Source of the DNA: CAYNLK01 sp964398055
GTDB taxonomy: Bacteria; Chloroflexota; Anaerolineae; 4572-78; J111
Reading direction: 5' to 3'
Assembly: GCA_964398055.1 (NCBI GenBank)
Contig: CAYNLK010000068.1
Coordinates: 1-32,312, forward strand
DNA length: 32,312 bases
Numbering within the stretch: position 1 is the stretch's first letter; each line of letters opens with the position of its first letter. The notes beneath the pieces were generated by a model. That model did not search any database, had not been told where the DNA came from, and saw only the letters and a list, made by a program, of their open reading frames with translations. A program made the translations under genes and the position numbers. Below, piece by piece: positions 14,529 to 23,017 of the stretch.

Positions 14529-15287
14529 ATGTGTCAGTCTCATCTTAAATTTCACAATCTCAATATCTGGTATGGCGCTCGCCAGGCCCTAAAAAATGTC
14601 TCAGCCGAGATTCCGGCCAGAGGGATTACGGCCATCATTGGCCCATCGGGCTGCGGCAAAACCACGCTGCTGAAGAGCCTGAATCGCCTGTTAGAGGAAA
14701 CCGACGGGGTGCGCATAACCGGTGAAGTATTGTTAGATGGCACCGACATCTATGACAGCAAAGTGGACGTTACCGAAGTGCGCAGCCGGGTGGGCTTGTT
14801 AGCTTCAAAACCGTACCCTCTGCCTATGTCCATCTACGATAATGTGGCTTACGGACCCCGCATCCACGGCCAGAAAAATGGCAAAACCATGGACCAATTG
14901 GTCGAGCGCCATCTGCAGGCGGCCGGTTTGTGGGAGGAAGTCAAAGATCGGCTGCGGACGCCAGCCTCCCAGTTGTCAACCGGGCAGCAACAGCGGTTGT
15001 GCCTGGCCCGGGCCCTGGCGGTGGAGCCGGATGTTCTGCTGGGGGATGAGCCGACCTCGGCCCTGGACCCGATCTCAGCCCAGCGTATCGAAACCCAGTT
15101 GCAGGGCTTGAAAGATCGGATGACGATTGTGGTGGTCACCCACTTGTTGCGGCAGGCTCGCCGCCTGGCCGATTATGTCATCTTCCTTTGGATGGGTGAG
15201 TTGGTTGAAGCGGGTCCGGCCAGGCAGATCTTCAACGCGCCGCGGGATGAGCGCACCCGGGCTTATCTGACCGGCAATATCGGTTAA
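14529..15287 (+). CDS. pstB: Phosphate-type ABC transporter ATPase PstB (variant Q-loop)
   Basis: A 252-residue cytoplasmic ABC ATPase. Walker A GPSGCGKTT (38-46), signature LSTGQQQR (149-156), Walker B VLLGDEP (169-175) and the switch His in VVTHLL are all present, and KPYPLPMSIYDNVAYGP is PstB-specific. The Q-loop is unusual: where PstB has VFQKP, this protein has LASKP, so the conserved glutamine is Ser93. The codons are clear in the sequence. The ribosome site GGGGG precedes the ATG. It ends the four-gene pst core and precedes the sulfate-type receptor by 20 bases. Confidence 0.94.
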   Translation: MCQSHLKFHNLNIWYGARQALKNVSAEIPARGITAIIGPSGCGKTTLLKSLNRLLEETDGVRITGEVLLDGTDIYDSKVDVTEVRSRVGLLASKPYPLPMSIYDNVAYGPRIHGQKNGKTMDQLVERHLQAAGLWEEVKDRLRTPASQLSTGQQQRLCLARALAVEPDVLLGDEPTSALDPISAQRIETQLQGLKDRMTIVVVTHLLRQARRLADYVIFLWMGELVEAGPARQIFNAPRDERTRAYLTGNIG

Positions 15288-15307
15288 TCACTAAAAGGAG
15301 GCCAAAG

Positions 15308-16366
15308 ATGACCCCTTCAACATTAAACCCTAACAAGCTGGATTGGCGCCGCCTGGGGAGCTGGGGGTTGGGGGTTGTTCTCCTCGCTATCGTTATCTTC
15401 TACAGCGGCCAGGCGCTTCTGGCCGATTCCGGCGGTCCGGTCAAGTTAGTGGTGTATGCCTACAGCACCCAAGAAGAGGTGCTGTCGCAGGCGATTTTGC
15501 CGGCCTTTGAGCAAGTCTGGGAAGCCGAGACCGGTCGCGACCTGACCATCGAGGCCGTATTCGGTCCGTCAGGTACGCTGGCTGGCCAGATCAACCTGGG
15601 CGCGCCGGCCGATGTGGCCCTGCTGAGCAACGAGCAGCATGTCAACTGGCTCAAAGTGGGGCGGCGGGTGAAATGGGCAACCCAGCCGGTTGTGGTCAGC
15701 CAGACACCGATGGTCATTGTCACTCGGCCGGGTAACCCGGCCGGCATCACCGATTTTGGCGATCTGGCCCAACCTGGCCTATGCTTGCTCCATGCCGACC
15801 CGCGCAGTTCCGGGGCGGGCGATTGGGCGCTACTGGCGGAATACGGCAGCGCCTGGCTGGAGTTGGGCAGCCAGAGTGAGGCGCAGGCCCAACTTGAGGC
15901 AATTTGGCGCAATGTCCGGCTGCTGGCCCCGTCTGCGCGAGCCACCCTGACTCTTTTTGAATTAGGCGCCGGTGATGCTATGATTACCTATGAACAAGAC
16001 GCTCGCCTGGCCCTGGCTCGGGGTGTTCCCCTGGAAACTGTAATACCACCGCGGACTATTGTAGCTCAGCACCTGGCCGTCATTGTCGATGACAACGTAA
16101 CCCTGGCGGAGCAGCCGGTTGCCCAAGCCCTGGTGAACTATTTGGTCAGTGAGGCCGGCCAAAACGCCTTCAGCCAATACCATTTGCGGCCGGCCCAGGG
16201 CGACAATGAAGCCTTTCCACCGTTGAACGAACCTTTTACAGTAGCCGCGCTGGGGGGCTGGTCACAAGCTTATCCTGAGTTGGTCGAGAAATTGTGGCAG
16301 GGGAAAATTGAGCCGCGTCTCAATTTGAAATCCGCAATTCATTTATTGAATGCGGGAGGAGAGTAA
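15308..16366 (+). CDS. Sulfate/thiosulfate-binding-protein-like receptor, membrane-tethered
   Basis: A 352-residue substrate-binding protein of the sulfate-binding (Sbp/CysP) type. A hydrophobic N-terminal segment (about 18-38) without a lipobox Cys acts as signal peptide or anchor. VVYAYSTQEEVL, then FGPSGTLAGQI with PADVALL, and ADPRSSGAGDWALLAEYG follow the Sbp order. GGAGG precedes the ATG. There is no sulfate permease or ATPase nearby. The only channel genes are pstC and pstA immediately upstream, so it may serve that transporter or act as a sensor. The ligand (sulfate, phosphate or another oxyanion) cannot be read from the sequence. Confidence 0.82.
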   Translation: MTPSTLNPNKLDWRRLGSWGLGVVLLAIVIFYSGQALLADSGGPVKLVVYAYSTQEEVLSQAILPAFEQVWEAETGRDLTIEAVFGPSGTLAGQINLGAPADVALLSNEQHVNWLKVGRRVKWATQPVVVSQTPMVIVTRPGNPAGITDFGDLAQPGLCLLHADPRSSGAGDWALLAEYGSAWLELGSQSEAQAQLEAIWRNVRLLAPSARATLTLFELGAGDAMITYEQDARLALARGVPLETVIPPRTIVAQHLAVIVDDNVTLAEQPVAQALVNYLVSEAGQNAFSQYHLRPAQGDNEAFPPLNEPFTVAALGGWSQAYPELVEKLWQGKIEPRLNLKSAIHLLNAGGE

Positions 16367-16367
16367 C

Positions 16368-17519
16368 ATGACCGATTCGGCGGATGTCGATGCCGCGGCG
16401 TCAGTTCAGAGTCAAGGTACGCCAACCTCATTAACGTATCAACGCATCAATTTTGGCTACCTCCTCCGGACTGCCTGGAAAAGATTATCGCTTGTCAAGC
16501 TGGCCCTGTTTGTGACCAGCTTGTTCTTATTTATCCTGGCGATTATCTTGATGAAAGAGGGGGCGCGTGGAGTGGCTCCGCTGCTGCGAGATGGCTTTAT
16601 TGTGTCGAACCCCTTCAACAGTTTGGGCTTTGGCTGGCTCTTTGCCTACGTCATTATGAGCGGGTCGCCGGTTGCGGCTGCGGCCTTAACTTTTTTCGAT
16701 GCCGGGGTCATCGATCAACTGGAAGCATTTGCGATGATCACCGGCAGTCGCCTGGGGGCCAGTTTCATTGTCCTGTTTATTGGCTTTATTTACGTTCTGC
16801 GAGGGCGTGACCGGGCCACCAGTTTAGGCATGGGGCTGCTGTCGCTGACGGTGACCGGAACAACGTACACGGTTGGCCTGTTCATCGGGATTGCGATTCT
16901 ATACGCCGGTTTGCTCGACTGGGTCCAACTCCATTCCGGGATGCTGGTCAATTCGGTGGTCGACCTGATCTTTGATCCAATCGTTGGACTTTTGACGGCC
17001 GTTTTACCCCGTTGGTTGCTTTTTCCGGTTGGCCTGGGCATTATTATTGTGAGTTTCAATCTCTTTGATCGCTGCCTGCCGGAAATGACGGTCAAAGAAA
17101 GCCAGGTTGGGCGGATGTCGCGGTTAGTCTACAAGCCGTGGGTGATGTTTGGGCTGGGCGCGGCCATCACCTTGATTTCTATGTCGGTGAGCGTGTCGCT
17201 CAGTATTCTGGTGCCTTTGAGCAACCGGGGCTTTGTGCGGCGGGAGAATGTTATCCCTTATATTATGGGGGCCAACATCACCACATTTATCGATACCTTG
17301 TTGGCGGCGGTTTTGTTGGGCAACCCGCCGGCCTTTACCATCGTCCTGGTCGAGATGTTCAGCATCACCATCGTTTCGATCATTATCCTGGCGACAACCT
17401 ATTATCGCTATGAACATGCCATCCTCAGACACGTGGCCTGGATAACCAGCAGAAATCGGAATCTGGCCATGTTTATGCTGGCCATCTTTGTGATTCCTAT
17501 AATTTTGATGTTGGTGTAG
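16368..17519 (+). CDS. Na/Pi-cotransporter-like membrane protein
   Basis: A 383-residue integral membrane protein with about eight to nine predicted segments. Two repeat-like signature regions, MSGSPVAAAALTFFDAG and IMGANITTFIDTLLAAVLLG, recall the paired QSSS/GANIGT regions of sodium-dependent phosphate cotransporters (PF02690), although the residues differ. The ATG at 16368 is chosen for GGGAGGAG just upstream; an in-frame start at 16350 overlaps the previous gene. It follows the Sbp-like gene by one base and is probably translationally coupled. Export or uptake of an anion by Na+ coupling is inferred. Confidence 0.75.
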   Translation: MTDSADVDAAASVQSQGTPTSLTYQRINFGYLLRTAWKRLSLVKLALFVTSLFLFILAIILMKEGARGVAPLLRDGFIVSNPFNSLGFGWLFAYVIMSGSPVAAAALTFFDAGVIDQLEAFAMITGSRLGASFIVLFIGFIYVLRGRDRATSLGMGLLSLTVTGTTYTVGLFIGIAILYAGLLDWVQLHSGMLVNSVVDLIFDPIVGLLTAVLPRWLLFPVGLGIIIVSFNLFDRCLPEMTVKESQVGRMSRLVYKPWVMFGLGAAITLISMSVSVSLSILVPLSNRGFVRRENVIPYIMGANITTFIDTLLAAVLLGNPPAFTIVLVEMFSITIVSIIILATTYYRYEHAILRHVAWITSRNRNLAMFMLAIFVIPIILMLV

Positions 17520-17591
17520 AATTGGCCCTGATTCAGCCTATCTTACCAAAAAGTGACTGCCACATCACCCTAGCTCTGGAGGTTATTGGTT

Positions 17592-18422
17592 ATGCACATC
17601 TTGATGGCGACCGGCGGCTCTCCTCACTCTGAAACGGCGCTTGGTTTTGGAGCGTGTCTTCTACAAAGTATTCGGGCAGAGATCAAGGTTACGGTCTTGA
17701 CCGTCATCAAGCACAAGGCAGAGTATGAAAAAGCCAACCTCATCTTAACCCACGCCAGGCATTTGTTAGCGCCGGAGATCAAAACCTTACAGACCAAGAC
17801 TCGGGTAGGGCATTCGGCGGAAGAGATTGTCCGGGAAGCCGAAGAGGGCAAGTACGACCTGGTGATTGTGGGGGAACGGCGGTACCATAAACTGATGACC
17901 CGTTTTTGGTTGGGTTCCACTGCCGTCCGGGTGGTGGAGCAGTCCCCCTGTCCGGTGGTCATTGGCAAGGGCAGGTGCGGCCCGGTCCACCGGATTTTGC
18001 TGTGTGACAGCGGGGCCGATAATCCTTCTCTACTCAGCCGGTTCACCCGCCAGTTAGCCGATTTGATCAGGCCAGATCAAAAAATCACGGTGCTGCACGT
18101 GATGTCACAAATCGGCGCGGGACCGGCGGTGAACGGTGAGCAGTTGTGGGCCCAAGCCGAGGAACTGATGGCGGAACGCACGCCTGAGGGGGAGTTATTG
18201 GAACGAGATATTGAGCTCTTGCAACAACTGGGGGTTCACCCCATCCCCAAGGTCCGCCACGGATTGGTGGTGGACGAAATCCTGGCCGAAGCCAGGGAAG
18301 GTGAGCATGACCTGGTCGTGATTGGGGCCAGCCCTGGCCAGGACTGGCGGCGGATTCTACTGGACGATCTGGCCCACCAGATCATCACCAAAATCGATCG
18401 ACCGATTTTGGTGGTCAGATAA
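17592..18422 (+). CDS. Tandem universal stress protein (UspA family)
   Basis: A 276-residue cytoplasmic protein with two Usp domains. The first (about 1-125) starts MHILMATGGSPHSETAL and contains DLVIVGERR, then LGSTAVRVVEQSPCPVVI, close to the Usp nucleotide loop. The second (about 130-276) starts HRILLCDSGADN and ends RPILVVR, but its loop reads LLDDLAHQI, so the Gly-Ser of the ATP site is missing. The ATG at 17592 has GGAGG eight bases upstream; a TTG at 17586 is too close to that site. It follows the Na/Pi-like gene and converges on the gene at 18467-20167. Confidence 0.9.
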   Translation: MHILMATGGSPHSETALGFGACLLQSIRAEIKVTVLTVIKHKAEYEKANLILTHARHLLAPEIKTLQTKTRVGHSAEEIVREAEEGKYDLVIVGERRYHKLMTRFWLGSTAVRVVEQSPCPVVIGKGRCGPVHRILLCDSGADNPSLLSRFTRQLADLIRPDQKITVLHVMSQIGAGPAVNGEQLWAQAEELMAERTPEGELLERDIELLQQLGVHPIPKVRHGLVVDEILAEAREGEHDLVVIGASPGQDWRRILLDDLAHQIITKIDRPILVVR

Positions 18423-18466
18423 ATTTCTGCGCCGTTGGGTTCAAAATCCTCCTTTTGGGTCCAAAC

Positions 18467-20167
18467 TCAGCCTGCCGTTGCCTGGGTTAATATCCGGCGT
18501 AAAATCGCCACCGCCGCGGCATAGGTCGAATCCATCCCAAAATAAAGTAAGCTCTTAGACAGTAGCGACTGCCGCCGGCTGTAGGGGGTGTCGGAAGCGT
18601 AGTGCAGGATACCGACCTCATAGTTCAGATTCAAAAATAGATTGACAATCTCATTGACCGGGTATCGCTTGGGATACACGTTCTCATAAATGGCGCTCAG
18701 ATAGGGGCCAGCCTCCATTTCGATATCGGTATAACCCTCCTGGTAAAAAACGTGCATAAATTCCCGGTTCTGCAAAAAAGTGCCTCGGACGGTGACGGCC
18801 TTCTGGTTATCAAACACCGTGCCGTAGTTCAAAAATGGGGCAACGTCGCCGGCCTCAAAGCAGTTGCGGAAGAGAAAGCTGTTGCGCGAATGCTCATCGT
18901 AAACCACGTTGGGTACCATGATATCCCCCACCCGCCCATTGAGCGTGGCTGCTTTGCCCATAACATAGACCCCCCGCAGCTCCGACACGCTGGCCGAAAT
19001 CTGCGATAGAAGCTGATAGGCGGCCATCCCCAATGGGTAGTCCACATTGATAATCAAAGCCGGACTGTACTTGAGTTTAGCCCAGTCAACCCCAGGCACA
19101 CGTAAGCGAGAGTCAAAACGGTCAGGATCAAGTTTGTTCAACTCGATGACCTGTACACCCACATCCAGATTCAGCGGGCGGCGGATGTTGTGAATGCCCA
19201 GACTGACCTCATACGCCAGGCGACGCTCATAGTGGTGCCGGCCGGCCGGGCTGCGAAAATATAAACGCATAACGTAATAAAACAGGTTTTCCAGGGCGCC
19301 CGGTAGCGGTTCCTGCTGCAGGCGTTCGTAATCGGCCAGCAGACCCTCGGGGTTGGTCTCGGTCAAGAAGGCCCCAATCTCCGCTTCGATCAAACCGGCG
19401 TAATTGGAGAGTAGATTGGTCAATACGTGCATATTTGAAGAGACAAAGTAAACCGGACGCTGCTCCAGATCCGGGATCGAGCATTGGCCCATCACGCTGC
19501 GCCACCAGCCCTGGGTCGCCCGGCGGTAGTCGGTTAGTGAACCGGCCAGCAGTCGCACGGCCAGGCGCCGTTCCTCAGCAGCCACCTCATGTAAGGTCGG
19601 CAATAATCGATCCCCCCAAACCTGGTGCAATTTTTGAAAATCTTGATCACTCAAGCCGAGGGCAGCCTGGTAATTGGCCAGTGAGGGCAGCGGTTCGGCC
19701 TGACTTTTTAGCCCCCGGTGGGCTAATCTGGCGTGCATCTTGTTCCACTCGATTTGATAGGTGGTCAACATCGGGATCAAATCGTCGATGTCGGAGATGC
19801 TGTTGATAAAAACTGCCAGCGTTTCCTGGCCGTCAAAAAACATCTTCCGCCGTCGCGCCGGCGCCTTGGATAGGGTCCAGCTCTCCACATTGGGGAACCC
19901 TCCCCGGCTAAAGACTTCAGCCGATTGGCCGAATAGCACCAACCGAACATCATTCATACAGCGCGGCAAGCGCATAGCGCAGTAAACAAAGGCAGCCAGG
20001 TCCAGTTCAGGGCTGTCGGCGCCCTGGTGCAGGCTGGCGTTCAGCCCGGAATGAGTTTCTTCCAGTGAGCGCACCTCAACCTCACCGCTGGAGCGCAGCA
20101 GCGAGTAATAGGTTCGCATGTAAAGTTCAATCTCTTCGTTGCCCGGATTGGGGGTGGTGCGGTCCAT
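18467..20167 (-). CDS. Large protein of unknown function with nucleoside-phosphorylase-like C-terminus
   Basis: A 566-residue soluble protein. The N-terminal half is helical and unfamiliar, with blocks such as LDLAAFVYCAMRLPRCMNDV. The C-terminal half contains VYVMGKAATLNGRVGDIMVP, then DIEMEAGPYLSAIYE near residue 480. The last resembles the ExEMEA motif of nucleoside phosphorylases, and the first their GxAGGL/GDIVIP region. I think it belongs to an uncharacterised DUF6909-type family, but this name is from memory. The start at 20167 has GCGGAGG at good spacing; earlier in-frame starts overlap that site. It is a single-gene unit facing the Usp gene. Nucleoside cleavage is only a hypothesis. 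Confidence 0.8.
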   Translation of the reverse strand: MDRTTPNPGNEEIELYMRTYYSLLRSSGEVEVRSLEETHSGLNASLHQGADSPELDLAAFVYCAMRLPRCMNDVRLVLFGQSAEVFSRGGFPNVESWTLSKAPARRRKMFFDGQETLAVFINSISDIDDLIPMLTTYQIEWNKMHARLAHRGLKSQAEPLPSLANYQAALGLSDQDFQKLHQVWGDRLLPTLHEVAAEERRLAVRLLAGSLTDYRRATQGWWRSVMGQCSIPDLEQRPVYFVSSNMHVLTNLLSNYAGLIEAEIGAFLTETNPEGLLADYERLQQEPLPGALENLFYYVMRLYFRSPAGRHHYERRLAYEVSLGIHNIRRPLNLDVGVQVIELNKLDPDRFDSRLRVPGVDWAKLKYSPALIINVDYPLGMAAYQLLSQISASVSELRGVYVMGKAATLNGRVGDIMVPNVVYDEHSRNSFLFRNCFEAGDVAPFLNYGTVFDNQKAVTVRGTFLQNREFMHVFYQEGYTDIEMEAGPYLSAIYENVYPKRYPVNEIVNLFLNLNYEVGILHYASDTPYSRRQSLLSKSLLYFGMDSTYAAAVAILRRILTQATAG

Positions 20168-20203
20168 TTTCATTTCCTCCGCAGTTAGATGATGGTCAGT
20201 TTC

Positions 20204-20212
20204 AGTATAGCA
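20204..20212 (-). promoter_or_regulatory. Extended -10 promoter element
   Basis: On the minus strand the sequence reads TGC-TATACT, an extended -10 box, 37-45 bases upstream of the start of the 566-residue gene. No good -35 was seen, as is common with TGn promoters. Confidence 0.5.
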
Positions 20213-20242
20213 CATTTACCGCCCCCCAACAATGAAATTTTC

Positions 20243-20336
20243 AGGTGACCGGCACTTCCAAATAGTTTTGGCCTGGAATTGTCGCCCACGTGCCCAAAAT
20301 TTAACTGGCAAGTAGTGGTGCAAGTGCCGGCCACCT
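20243..20336. repeat. MITE-like inverted-repeat element
   Basis: Fifteen-base terminal arms, 20243-20257 (AGGTGACCGGCACTT) and 20322-20336, are inverted copies with one mismatch and enclose 64 bases without coding capacity. It lies between divergent genes. The size and arms fit a small non-autonomous repeat, but no target duplication was identified. Confidence 0.5.
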
Positions 20337-20408
20337 CTCAAGCCGCTCCAGTGAAAAAATATCGAGCAATCGTGACATTTATCACTGGCGTTAATTGCCC
20401 CGTAGGAC

Positions 20409-20414
20409 TATAAT
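20409..20414 (+). promoter_or_regulatory. -10 promoter element for the acyltransferase gene
   Basis: A perfect TATAAT lies 51 bases upstream of the acyltransferase start. The -35 position shows only a weak TGGCGT. It is the best promoter candidate in the 298-base gap, which otherwise holds the MITE-like element. Confidence 0.45.
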
Positions 20415-20465
20415 TTGCCCTCAGTTCAGCGCAAACTACTCTCAGTTTTTCGAATGGAGAAAACA

Positions 20466-21590
20466 ATGAATCAATCAACCCGCTTCTACTTCCTGGACAA
20501 CTTACGGGCTTTTGTCATCCTCCTGGTTGTAATCCTCCACGGCTCGATGACCTACATGGCCTATGCCCCATCCTGGTGGTATGTGCTCGACACCCAGAAT
20601 AGTCTGTTCTTTACCATCCTGGTGCTGTTGATCGACATTCCGATCATGCTGGTTATGTTTTTTATTGCCGGCTATTTTGCCCTGCCTTCCCTGATCAAGC
20701 GAGGCCCGGCCAAATTCATCAAGGACAAATTTGCCAGGATCGGCGCGCCCTGGCTCATCGGCGCCCTATTCCTGGCCCCCCCGACCGCCTACATGATCTA
20801 CTTCAGCCGCGGCGCCCCGCTAACATTTCTTCAATTCTGGACCACCGCCTTTTGGGGCGAAGGTTACCAGCAGTCGGTTTATTGGTTCCTGGGAGTCCTC
20901 TTCTTGTTCTTTATCGTGCTCAGCCTGGCCTATGCTGCCAGTGATCGACTGCGCTCGGCCGCCCGGCGTATTGCCGCGCCATCCTGGCAACTGTTTGTCG
21001 TTTTCTGGGCCATCATGAGCGGCGGAATGTTGTTGCTGAACCAATTCTTCCCGGTCGACACCTGGTTTCGGGATTGGTATATTCTGGTTTTTCAGCCGGA
21101 ACGCGTCCCGCTGTATATTGGCTATTTTGTCCTGGGTATCTATGCTCACCTGAACGGCTGGTTTACCGACCCGGGCTACCGGCCGCGCCTGCTGCCCTGG
21201 ACCGTGGTCTGGATTTTTTCCGGCCTGCTTTACCTGGGCAACCGGCTGTTTGTGCTGCCCACTGCCCCCGAACCAACCTTGCTCATCCAGGCTGCCCACG
21301 CGATGCTCTTTAATGCCTTCTGCCTCTCGTCATTGCTGGCCGGCGCAGCTTTATTCCAACGTAAGGCCAACGAAACCGGTCCCATTTGGACCAGTCTGGC
21401 GGCCAGTTCTTATGGCATTTACTATATTCACCCCCTCATTCTCTATCCGCTGGCCTACCTCTTCATACCAGTTTCGCTGCCTCTATTCATCAAGGCGCCG
21501 CTGGTCATTCTACTGGCGATTGGCCTCTCATGGGCGGTCAGCTCTCTGGTTTTGACCAAAGCGCCGGTCGTGCGGCGGGCCTTTGCCTGA
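20466..21590 (+). CDS. Membrane acyltransferase, acyltransferase-3 family
   Basis: A 374-residue polytopic membrane protein with about ten hydrophobic segments. FYFLDNLRAFVILLVVILHG near the N-terminus is the acyltransferase-3 signature (PF01757), with the conserved His in ILHGSMTY. The family transfers acyl groups, often acetyl or succinyl, to extracellular sugars, glucans or lipids. I chose the ATG at 20466 because GGAG precedes it at seven bases; earlier in-frame starts add unrelated residues. No glycan biosynthesis genes are adjacent, so the acceptor is unknown. Members of this group annotated as glucan biosynthesis protein C are similar in layout. Confidence 0.88.
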   Translation: MNQSTRFYFLDNLRAFVILLVVILHGSMTYMAYAPSWWYVLDTQNSLFFTILVLLIDIPIMLVMFFIAGYFALPSLIKRGPAKFIKDKFARIGAPWLIGALFLAPPTAYMIYFSRGAPLTFLQFWTTAFWGEGYQQSVYWFLGVLFLFFIVLSLAYAASDRLRSAARRIAAPSWQLFVVFWAIMSGGMLLLNQFFPVDTWFRDWYILVFQPERVPLYIGYFVLGIYAHLNGWFTDPGYRPRLLPWTVVWIFSGLLYLGNRLFVLPTAPEPTLLIQAAHAMLFNAFCLSSLLAGAALFQRKANETGPIWTSLAASSYGIYYIHPLILYPLAYLFIPVSLPLFIKAPLVILLAIGLSWAVSSLVLTKAPVVRRAFA

Positions 21591-21688
21591 CCCATTCCCG
21601 GTAACCACAATTCTGTCAAGCGCTACCGGAGGTAACCGGCGCTTACCACTAAATGCGCCGGTCGCCAAAAAATTCGGACCAACCTCAG

Positions 21689-21717
21689 TTGACTTGCACC
21701 CTCAGTCCGTCTACCAT
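21689..21717 (+). promoter_or_regulatory. Sigma70-type promoter for the HipA-like/DUF3037 pair
   Basis: TTGACT (21689-21694) and TACCAT (21712-21717) are separated by exactly 17 bases and end 29 bases before the kinase-like gene. The 156-base gap between the acyltransferase and this gene shows no other feature. Confidence 0.5.
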
Positions 21718-21746
21718 GATCTTCAATATCCAATCAGAGTCTGGTT

Positions 21747-22538
21747 ATGGAAACAATCATTAGAACCCTCATGGCAACCAAATACCTCAGCCCCCTTCGA
21801 GAGGGCGGCTCCCTGCCAGCCATTGTCGAAGCGGACGACGGCGAGCTATACGTGATGAAATTCGTCGGGGCCGGCCAGGGGGCCAAGGCCCTGATCGCGG
21901 AACTGGTGGCCGGCGAGATCGCCCGGACGTTAGGGCTGGCTGTGCCGGAGATTGTGTTACTGAAGCTGGATCCGATCATGGGTCGCTCCGAGCCGGACGC
22001 CGAAATTCAAGACCTGCTGCGGGCCAGCGCCGGTTTGAATCTGGGTCTGCGCTTTCTACCCAATGCCTTCCCCTTTAATATCTTGCTCCAGCCGCCGCCT
22101 CCGGCCGAACTGGCCTCGGCCATCGTCTGGTTTGATGCCTACGTGACCAATGTCGACCGGACCACCCGCAACGTCAATTTGCTCATTGCCCAAGACAGAT
22201 TGTGGCTAATCGATCACGGCGCGGCGCTCTACTTCCATCACGATTGGCAAGATTATCTAACGCGCAGCCGCAGCCCGTTTCCGCTGATCAAAGATCACAC
22301 CCTCCTGCCCTTTGCCGCCAATCTGGTTGAGGCCGATGCCGCTCTGCGTCGCCAACTCAGCCCGGATATCCTCGGCCAGATTATTCATCTCATTCCCGAC
22401 GAATGGCTTGACCACGACCCCGACTTTGCCAGTCAAGGCGAACAGCGGCAGGCATATGTCGATTATCTTCTGAACCGGCTGGAGTCTTCGGCCATTTTCG
22501 TCGAGGAGGCTGGGCGTGCCCGCGCAAAGCTCGTTTGA
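21747..22538 (+). CDS. HipA-like kinase-fold protein
   Basis: A 263-residue soluble protein of the HipA-like kinase superfamily. LREGGSLPAIVEADDGELYV and MKFVGAGQGAKALIAELVAG form the N-lobe. FDAYVTNVDRTTRNVNLL with LWLIDHGAALYF supplies catalytic-loop and metal-binding residues like those of HipA. It is shorter than HipA (about 440 residues) and lacks the HipA N-terminal subdomain and any HipB antitoxin neighbour. The downstream DUF3037 gene overlaps it by 23 bases. This two-gene pair recurs in many bacteria, to my knowledge without an assigned function. A protein or small-molecule kinase is likely, but the substrate is unknown. Confidence 0.87.
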   Translation: METIIRTLMATKYLSPLREGGSLPAIVEADDGELYVMKFVGAGQGAKALIAELVAGEIARTLGLAVPEIVLLKLDPIMGRSEPDAEIQDLLRASAGLNLGLRFLPNAFPFNILLQPPPPAELASAIVWFDAYVTNVDRTTRNVNLLIAQDRLWLIDHGAALYFHHDWQDYLTRSRSPFPLIKDHTLLPFAANLVEADAALRRQLSPDILGQIIHLIPDEWLDHDPDFASQGEQRQAYVDYLLNRLESSAIFVEEAGRARAKLV

Positions 22539-22932
22539 TTATGCCATTATCCGGCTGGTGCCCCAGGTTGAGCGCGAGGAGTTTATCAATGTCGGGGTCA
22601 TCTTATTCTGCCGCACCCGGCGCTGCTTGATCTCTCGCCTCAGGCTGGACCCCCAACGTCTGGCCGTTCTGGCCCCTGATATTGACCTGGCCACGGTTCA
22701 AGCCCACCTTGAGCTCATTACCCGCATTTGCACCGGGGGGCCGCCGGCCGGTCCCTTTAGTGAAATGAGCCAGGCCGAGCGTTTTCACTGGCTGGTGTCG
22801 CCGCGCAGCACCGCCATCCAGGTTTCGCCCGTTCATTCCGGCCTCTGCACCGATCCGGAAGCGGCCCTGGCGGATTTGTTTGACCGCCTGGTGGACTGCC
22901 CTGCCGCCGCTGGAAAATCAACTGAAACCTGA
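22516..22932 (+). CDS. DUF3037 family protein
   Basis: A 138-residue protein with the DUF3037 pattern FDYAIIRLVPQVEREEFINV followed by GVILFCR. It begins with GTG at 22516, preceded by GAGGAGGC, and overlaps the 3' end of the HipA-like gene by 23 bases, so translation is coupled. The family is of unknown function and typically sits beside a HipA-like gene. The product is soluble. The last 15 or so residues look unstructured. Confidence 0.9.
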   Translation: MPAQSSFDYAIIRLVPQVEREEFINVGVILFCRTRRCLISRLRLDPQRLAVLAPDIDLATVQAHLELITRICTGGPPAGPFSEMSQAERFHWLVSPRSTAIQVSPVHSGLCTDPEAALADLFDRLVDCPAAAGKSTET

Positions 22933-23017
22933 TTGGCGGCGATTTTGGTCAAGGAAAAGGTTGGTGACGGCGTAAAAACAGTAAAATGAAGTTGCCCAAA
23001 AGGGGAGAGAAGAGACG

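Noticed and set aside
21747..22932. Classical HipBA toxin-antitoxin module
   Set aside because: The kinase is much shorter than HipA, the partner is DUF3037 rather than a HipB helix-turn-helix protein, and the gene order differs.
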